Assembly: GCA_041743425.1 (NCBI GenBank)
Contig: JBGTMS010000045.1
Span: 1 to 18,938 of the forward strand
DNA: 18,938 nucleotides
Reading direction: 5' to 3'
Origin: JTS-RE37 sp041743425
Lineage (GTDB): Bacteria > Bacteroidota > Bacteroidia > Flavobacteriales > Flavobacteriaceae
The notes beneath the pieces are model-generated. The model did no database searches. It saw nothing but the letters and a program-made list of their open reading frames with translations, and was not told the DNA's origin. The position numbers and the translations under genes are program-made. Shown piece after piece: positions 16,301-18,938 of this stretch (position 1 is its first letter; each line of letters begins with the position of its first letter).

Positions 16301-16721
16301 AGATGGTATTGACACCCCGGACGAAGATGCGGACAATGACCAGAACCCTACCAATGATGATACCGATGAAGATGGAACACCTGATTACCTTGACCCGGCG
16401 GATGATACGCCGGAAGAATCAGAGATTATCGTGAATCAGTTGGTCACGCCAAACAATGACGGGAAGAATGACTTCCTCTGGATTGAAGGGGTAGAGCAGG
16501 CAAAAAATAATTCACTCAAAATTTTCAACAGGTGGGGCGTATCTGTTTATGAAGGTGAAAACTACAACAATCAGAATAAAGTGTTTACGGGCCAGTCCAG
16601 TGGCAGATCAACCTTGAGCGCTACTGATTATTTACCTTCCGGAGTTTATTTCTTTATATTTGAATACGAAAAGGACCAGGAAAAAATAACCCAAAGTGGT
16701 TATCTCTATGTCAGTAAATAA
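13311..16721 (+). CDS. Large Asp-rich Ca2+-binding surface protein with type B T9SS C-terminal domain (SprB-like adhesin)
   Basis: 1136 residues from the ATG at 13311, chosen because it puts a basic residue and a hydrophobic stretch (RFLAVILSILCISF) at the N-terminus behind an A-rich start context. ATG 13275, ATG 13251 or TTG 13230 are also in frame. Residues 34-163 and about 387-1037 are packed with thrombospondin-type-3-like motifs (DSDNDGIPD, DDDNDGILD), close to thirty by eye, expected to bind Ca2+. Residues 164-384 are a unique domain. Residues 1038-1136 form a gliding-motility-type C-terminal domain (VTPNNDGKNDFLWIEG, KIFNRWGVSVYEGENY, LPSGVYFFIFEY), the type B signal for T9SS export. 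The protein is therefore probably exported and surface-attached. It lies directly upstream of a PorP/SprF gene, its likely secretion partner. The exact role (adhesion, gliding, biofilm) is inference; no enzyme motif is seen. Confidence 0.88.
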   Translation: MPYDIRFLAVILSILCISFTTPPPLTPVVELFMDTDGDSILDAQDLDDDGDGILDTIEDANSDGDNDPLTMPTDTDGDAIPDFLDLDADNDGVPDNIEAQNALQLLSPSGVDQDGNGLDDRYESVPGNGEGLTPVDTESDGLPDFRDVDSDSDGIPDSTESSILSEEFDCDNIPQLTFLNAPALESGEALQEGAVYRFANVTESLDALVTIVSVVNGEIVSLDQNTVDPEFFKPEIVFTTTDDIRRPYVDLRLSLVSSGTQDPAVLNRLIANFIDVDGNAQYQEFNRFDTPQSYTFEEETEVGINVTSGGLLINGGTQEYDGIFNTHPTVNVAVQFANISSFTFRFGIQTETLSNFTTPVPRQSGIQFSCLDNFVNPQTVTFNSDVDSDTDGYPDRVDIDSDNDGIPDNVEAQTTAEYLSPSGSDIDSDGLDDAYDTTENEGLNPVNTDTADLPDYLDDDSDNDLVPDNNEGNDFNFDGIPDQQLTGVDSDEDGLDDGYEGSNLTDGFDVNDEIEDPASDLPDTDGSEDVNYRDLDDDGDGIDTPMEDADGNNDPTNDDTDNDGTPDYLDPTNDPDTDGDNVPDNVDIDDDNDGILDTVEDPNLDGDSDPLSNPQDLDSDGYPDHLDIDSDDDGIPDNIESQVTSGYVAPSGSDDDNDGLDNAYEGSGDDGLTPVNTDSTDEPDYLDDDSDNDLVQDNNEGNDYNFDGIPDELLTGLDTDGDGLDDGFEGGNLNDGFDVNDEIDNPSEDLPDTDGTEDVNYRDFDDDGDSIDTPDEDADNDQDPTNDDSDEDGTPDYLDPDNGPDTDGDGVLDRVDLDDDNDGILDTVEDPNQDGDNDPLSGVLDSDGDGFPDHLDIDSDNDGLPDNVEAQTTSGYILPNNDDEAAYELNDGVNSAYLGGLTPVNTDSSDKEDYLDNDTDNDLVPDNNEGNDFNFDGIPDQTSSGSDADGDGLDDGYEGSDINDGFDVNDEINNPQTELPDTDATEDVNYRDFDDDGDGIDTPDEDADNDQNPTNDDTDEDGTPDYLDPADDTPEESEIIVNQLVTPNNDGKNDFLWIEGVEQAKNNSLKIFNRWGVSVYEGENYNNQNKVFTGQSSGRSTLSATDYLPSGVYFFIFEYEKDQEKITQSGYLYVSK
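13372..13378 (+). repeat. C7 homopolymer just after the signal-peptide codons
   Basis: Seven consecutive C residues lie within the codons for the Pro-rich stretch after the signal segment (TTPPPLTP). A one-base gain or loss would take the downstream 1100 residues out of frame. Such tracts can act as slippage sites, but seven is short and chance is possible. Confidence 0.6.
13410..13799 (+). repeat. N-terminal incomplete copy of the TSP3-like superrepeat
   Basis: This stretch encodes the tail of one superrepeat (DDDGDGILDTIEDANSDGDN) joined to the head of the next (DADNDGVPDNIEAQ, LSPSGVDQDGNGLDDRYES, GLTPVDTESDGLPDF). The head aligns, beginning near 13530, with the starts of the three tandem units downstream, but breaks off where the unique domain begins. 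It is more diverged than the three later units. Confidence 0.7.
13800..14462 (+). other. Unique cysteine-bracketed domain inside the adhesin
   Basis: Residues about 164-384 lack Asp repeats and look like a beta-rich globular domain (GAVYRFANVTESLDALVTIV, RPYVDLRLSLVSSGTQDP, IDVDGNAQYQEFNRF, VAVQFANISSFTFRFGI). C170 and C370 lie near its two ends and are the only cysteines outside the signal segment, which suggests a disulfide closing the domain. I recall similar sequence in other flavobacterial surface proteins but know no function. It is the best candidate for a ligand-binding head. Confidence 0.6.
14469..15161 (+). repeat. TSP3-like superrepeat unit 1
   Basis: A 693-bp (231-residue) unit. 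Its order of sub-motifs is DSDTDGYPD, DSDNDGIPDNVEAQ, YLSPSGSDIDSDGLDDAY, GLNPVNTD, DYLDDDSDNDLVPDNNEG, FNFDGIPD, DGLDDGYEGSN, DGFDVNDEI, DLPDTDGSEDVNYRD, DDDGDGIDTP, DNDGTPDYLDP and DDDNDGILDTVEDPN. Units 2 and 3 repeat the same order. Confidence 0.88.
14712..14746 (+). repeat. 35-bp exact direct repeat, copy 1 (superrepeat unit 1)
   Basis: Identical over 35 bases to 16086-16120, at a distance of 1374 bp. It encodes DNNEGNDFNFDG. The equivalent segment of unit 2 encodes nearly the same peptide with several synonymous and non-synonymous changes. Confidence 0.85.
15162..15842 (+). repeat. TSP3-like superrepeat unit 2
   Basis: A 681-bp (227-residue) unit with the same sub-motif order as unit 1. 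It begins with a shortened motif (DSDGYPDHLDID), and the DLVPD motif has become DLVQD (DNDLVQDNNEGNDYNFDG). The unit ends DDDNDGILDTVEDPNQDGDN, very similar to the end of unit 1. Confidence 0.88.
15843..16421 (+). repeat. TSP3-like superrepeat unit 3 (truncated)
   Basis: A unit of about 193 residues with the same order (DSDGDGFPDHLDID through DTDEDGTPDYLDPADD). It lacks the last TVEDPN module and runs straight into the type B C-terminal domain. Its third Ca2+ motif is replaced by a divergent stretch (LPNNDDEAAYELNDGVNSAY). Confidence 0.86.
16086..16120 (+). repeat. 35-bp exact direct repeat, copy 2 (superrepeat unit 3)
   Basis: Exact partner of 14712-14746 in the same orientation and frame. 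Recombination between the copies would delete 1374 bp (458 codons) and keep the reading frame. Confidence 0.85.
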
Positions 16722-16734
16722 TCTTTTACAACGT

Positions 16735-17688
16735 ATGATTTATCCAAAAAACTTTCTGCTGCCCTTCCTGCTATTTTGTGCGACCCTTCAGGGAATTTAC
16801 GCGCAGCAGGACGCCCAGTATACGCAATATATGTTCAATACCATGAGCGTTAACCCTGCCTATGCCGGATCAAGGGGACAATTGAGCATTGCTGCGTTGT
16901 ACCGCTCGCAATGGGCCGGTCTGGAAGGCGCTCCTGAGACCCAAACGCTGAACTTACACGCCCCGATCAGAGAGAGCAGGCTCGGATACGGTTTATCCGT
17001 TATCAACGACAATATCGGGGATGGAGTGGTACAGGAAACCCAGTTTGATGCTGTAGTTTCCTATACAATAGATGTTTCTCTGGATGGCAAATTGTCTTTT
17101 GGTCTGAAAGCCGGCGGAAATTTATTAAACCTCGATTTTACAGGCCTTGAAAAACATGACGTGGAACCTGTAAGTACAGATAATATTGAGAATAGATTCT
17201 CACCCAATTTTGGACTAGGGGTATACTATCATACAAGCAGCTTCTACGCAGGACTATCTGCACCGAATTTGCTTGAGACTGATCATTTTGACAATTCTCA
17301 GCAGGATGCAAATGCCGTGCAATTTCTCTCTGCGGAAAGGATCAATTTCTACATGATTACCGGGTATGTTTTTGATCTGAGCGGAAATTTAAAGTTTAAA
17401 CCTGCTCTTCTGACTAAAGTGGTAAGTGGGGCACCTCTGCAGCTAGATCTTTCGGCGAACTTCCTATTTAATGAAAGGTTTTCATTTGGGGCAGCCTACC
17501 GTTGGGATGCCGCCTTAAGCGCCCTTGCAGGGTTTCAGATCAGTGATCAGTTTACAATTGGGTTGGCATATGACCGCGAAACAACAGCTTTGGGAAGTAG
17601 TCAATTTAACGATGGCTCCTTTGAAGTTTTTTTAAGATTTGAGCTGGTAAAATCTTTTCAGCGTATGGTTTCTCCACGATTCTTTTAA
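16735..17688 (+). CDS. PorP/SprF family type IX secretion outer-membrane protein
   Basis: 317 residues from the ATG at 16735, which places a clean signal peptide at the N-terminus (MIYPKNFLLPFLLFCATLQG, cleavage expected after A23). An in-frame ATG at 16708 would overlap the adhesin stop by 14 bp. The mature start QYTQYMFNTMSVNPAYAG, and LYRSQWAGLEGAPETQTLNL, are hallmarks of the PorP/SprF family. The rest alternates short amphipathic segments (LGYGLSVINDNIGDG, FGAAYRWDAALSALAGFQI, FTIGLAYD), consistent with an outer-membrane beta-barrel. In Flavobacterium johnsoniae SprF is encoded next to SprB and is needed for its secretion. By analogy this protein likely serves the upstream type B CTD substrate. 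The gap from the adhesin stop is 13 bp, implying co-transcription. Confidence 0.93.
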   Translation: MIYPKNFLLPFLLFCATLQGIYAQQDAQYTQYMFNTMSVNPAYAGSRGQLSIAALYRSQWAGLEGAPETQTLNLHAPIRESRLGYGLSVINDNIGDGVVQETQFDAVVSYTIDVSLDGKLSFGLKAGGNLLNLDFTGLEKHDVEPVSTDNIENRFSPNFGLGVYYHTSSFYAGLSAPNLLETDHFDNSQQDANAVQFLSAERINFYMITGYVFDLSGNLKFKPALLTKVVSGAPLQLDLSANFLFNERFSFGAAYRWDAALSALAGFQISDQFTIGLAYDRETTALGSSQFNDGSFEVFLRFELVKSFQRMVSPRFF

Positions 17689-17698
17689 ACCTGATTCA

Positions 17699-18938
17699 AT
17701 GAGAAAAAGTATATTTATTTTTATCTCTCTTTGTCTGCTTCTGCCCGCCACGGGCATTGCACAGGATAAGCTTGTCACCAGGGGAAATGTAAAATACGAG
17801 GAATATTCATTTAGTCCGGCCATTGATATATACAAGCGAGTTATAGAAAAGGGATTTGTATCCGCTGAACTACTTCAGAAATTGGGTAATGCTTATTATT
17901 TCAATGCAAATTATGTCGAGGCAGCGAAGGTCTATGAGCGATTGATCACGGAGTATGAGAAGGAATTCGGACCGGAATATTTATTTCGATACAGTCAGTC
18001 CCTTAAAAGCCTCGGTGATTATGAGAATGCCGATTTAATGATGGCCAGATTTACTGAGGTCACCTCGGATGATAAAAGGGCCGCTAACTTTAAAACCTTA
18101 AGGGATTATAAATCCGAAATAAAAAAGAATTCAGGAAGGTATAACATTGCCCCATTTGAATATAACACAATATACGGAGAGTTCGCTCCGGCAATCTATA
18201 AACAAGGGCTGTTATTTTCGTCTGACAGGGATACAGGTAACCTTGCCAAATACAGGCATACCTGGAATTCAAGTGATTTTCTGGATCTTTATAAAGTAAA
18301 CGTTGATAGTCTCTCTAGGAATCAGGCAGTAAAAATTGACAACGTCAATTCACGCTTACACGAGTCAACTTCCGTGGTTTCTTCTGATGGCAGTACCCTT
18401 TATTTTACACGGAATAATTACAGGGACGGCAAGTATATCAGAGATGCCTCAGGTATAGTCAGGCTCAAGATATTCCGTGCGCGGCTTGTAGACGGACAAT
18501 GGTCCGAACTTGAGGATCTGGCCTTTAATAGCGATGCCTATTCGGTAGCTCACCCGGCTCTAAGTCAGGATGGAAAAACCCTTTATGTAGCTTCGGACAT
18601 GCAGGGCTCTCTGGGTCAGTCGGATATATTCAAAATTTCTGTATTTGATGATGGAACTTTCGGGCAACCGGAGAACCTCGGCCGCAATATAAATACCGAA
18701 GCTCGTGAAACCTTTCCATTCATAACGACAAAAAATATCCTGTATTTTTCATCAGATGGCCACCCGGGCCTGGGAGGGCTTGATATTTTTGCCAGTAGCA
18801 TTCAGGATCAGAACTATGATAGGGCCATAATGAATGTTGGAGAACCGGTCAATAGTAAATGGGATGATTTCACGTTCATTTTCGCCGAGGAATCAAGAAA
18901 GGGCTATTTCGCCTCCAACCGGCAGGGAGGTATTGGTG
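17699..18938 (+). CDS. TPR/PD40 repeat protein, N-terminal part of an OmpA-family (PorE-like) protein, 3' truncated by window
   Basis: The frame is open from the ATG at 17699 to the window end (413 complete codons, no stop). A signal peptide is clear (MRKSIFIFISLCLLLPATGIA, then QDK). Residues about 25-130 look like TPR helices (YSFSPAIDIYKRVIEKG, LQKLGNAYYFNANYVEAAKV). From about residue 170 come PD40/WD40-like beta-propeller strands: LYFTRNNYRDG at 234, LYVASDMQGSLGQSDIFKI at 295, LYFSSDGHPGLGGLDIF at 348 and GYFASNRQGGIG at 402. In Bacteroidota this layout usually ends in a peptidoglycan-binding OmpA domain, as in PorE, and such genes commonly follow a PorP/SprF gene. The OmpA part is outside the window and is inferred. 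The gene starts 10 bp after the PorP/SprF stop, so it is the third member of the operon. Confidence 0.9.
   Translation, partial: MRKSIFIFISLCLLLPATGIAQDKLVTRGNVKYEEYSFSPAIDIYKRVIEKGFVSAELLQKLGNAYYFNANYVEAAKVYERLITEYEKEFGPEYLFRYSQSLKSLGDYENADLMMARFTEVTSDDKRAANFKTLRDYKSEIKKNSGRYNIAPFEYNTIYGEFAPAIYKQGLLFSSDRDTGNLAKYRHTWNSSDFLDLYKVNVDSLSRNQAVKIDNVNSRLHESTSVVSSDGSTLYFTRNNYRDGKYIRDASGIVRLKIFRARLVDGQWSELEDLAFNSDAYSVAHPALSQDGKTLYVASDMQGSLGQSDIFKISVFDDGTFGQPENLGRNINTEARETFPFITTKNILYFSSDGHPGLGGLDIFASSIQDQNYDRAIMNVGEPVNSKWDDFTFIFAEESRKGYFASNRQGGIG

Noticed and set aside
14469..16421. Regularly repeated DNA considered as a CRISPR-like or satellite array
   Set aside because: The repeats are in-frame protein modules of about 690 bp with diverged sequence and codon-phased spacing; there are no short identical repeats with unique spacers.
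13311..16721. Adhesin gene considered as a horizontally acquired or mobile element
   Set aside because: No transposase, integrase, tRNA or terminal repeats flank it. The skewed composition is explained by Asp codons, and the neighbouring operon genes look native.

Overview
The window looks like a chromosomal segment of a Bacteroidota bacterium, most likely a member of the Flavobacteriaceae. Three things point there: the protein sequences and A-rich start contexts, a DUF3467 gene directly behind rpoC, and a type IX secretion (T9SS) substrate with a gliding-motility-type C-terminal domain followed by a PorP/SprF partner. The family-level assignment is inference; no 16S or species marker is present.

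Layout. Positions 1-11218 (+ strand) are a core informational operon: the 3' end of nusG, then rplK, rplA, rplJ, rplL (L11, L1, L10, L7/L12), rpoB, rpoC and a small DUF3467 gene. Gaps are short. The rplL-rpoB gap holds a perfect 11-bp stem hairpin and the rpoC-DUF3467 gap holds a GC-rich hairpin with a UUCG loop. Neither has a U-tract, so they look like attenuation or RNA-processing sites. A strong terminator (11227-11256) closes the operon and probably also serves the convergent prfC gene (peptide chain release factor 3, - strand), whose best start is a TTG giving a 529-residue protein.

Positions 12859-13310 are a divergent intergenic region with a plausible Bacteroidota-type promoter (TTTG-N19-TATCTTTC) and a T8 run. 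A + strand accessory cluster follows: a 1136-residue, extremely Asp-rich surface protein, a PorP/SprF-family outer-membrane protein, and the first 413 codons of a TPR/PD40 protein that would normally end in an OmpA domain and runs off the window. The large protein carries thrombospondin-type-3-like Ca2+ motifs in about 230-residue superrepeats, a unique domain bracketed by the only two cysteines outside the signal segment, and a type B T9SS C-terminal domain. The three genes are tightly spaced and probably form one operon that makes, exports and anchors a calcium-dependent surface adhesin, comparable in logic to SprB-SprF.

Nothing here demands an entirely new system. The least explained parts are the cysteine-bracketed domain of the adhesin, the recombination-prone superrepeats, the homopolymer runs around the adhesin start, and the DUF3467 protein tied to RNA polymerase.
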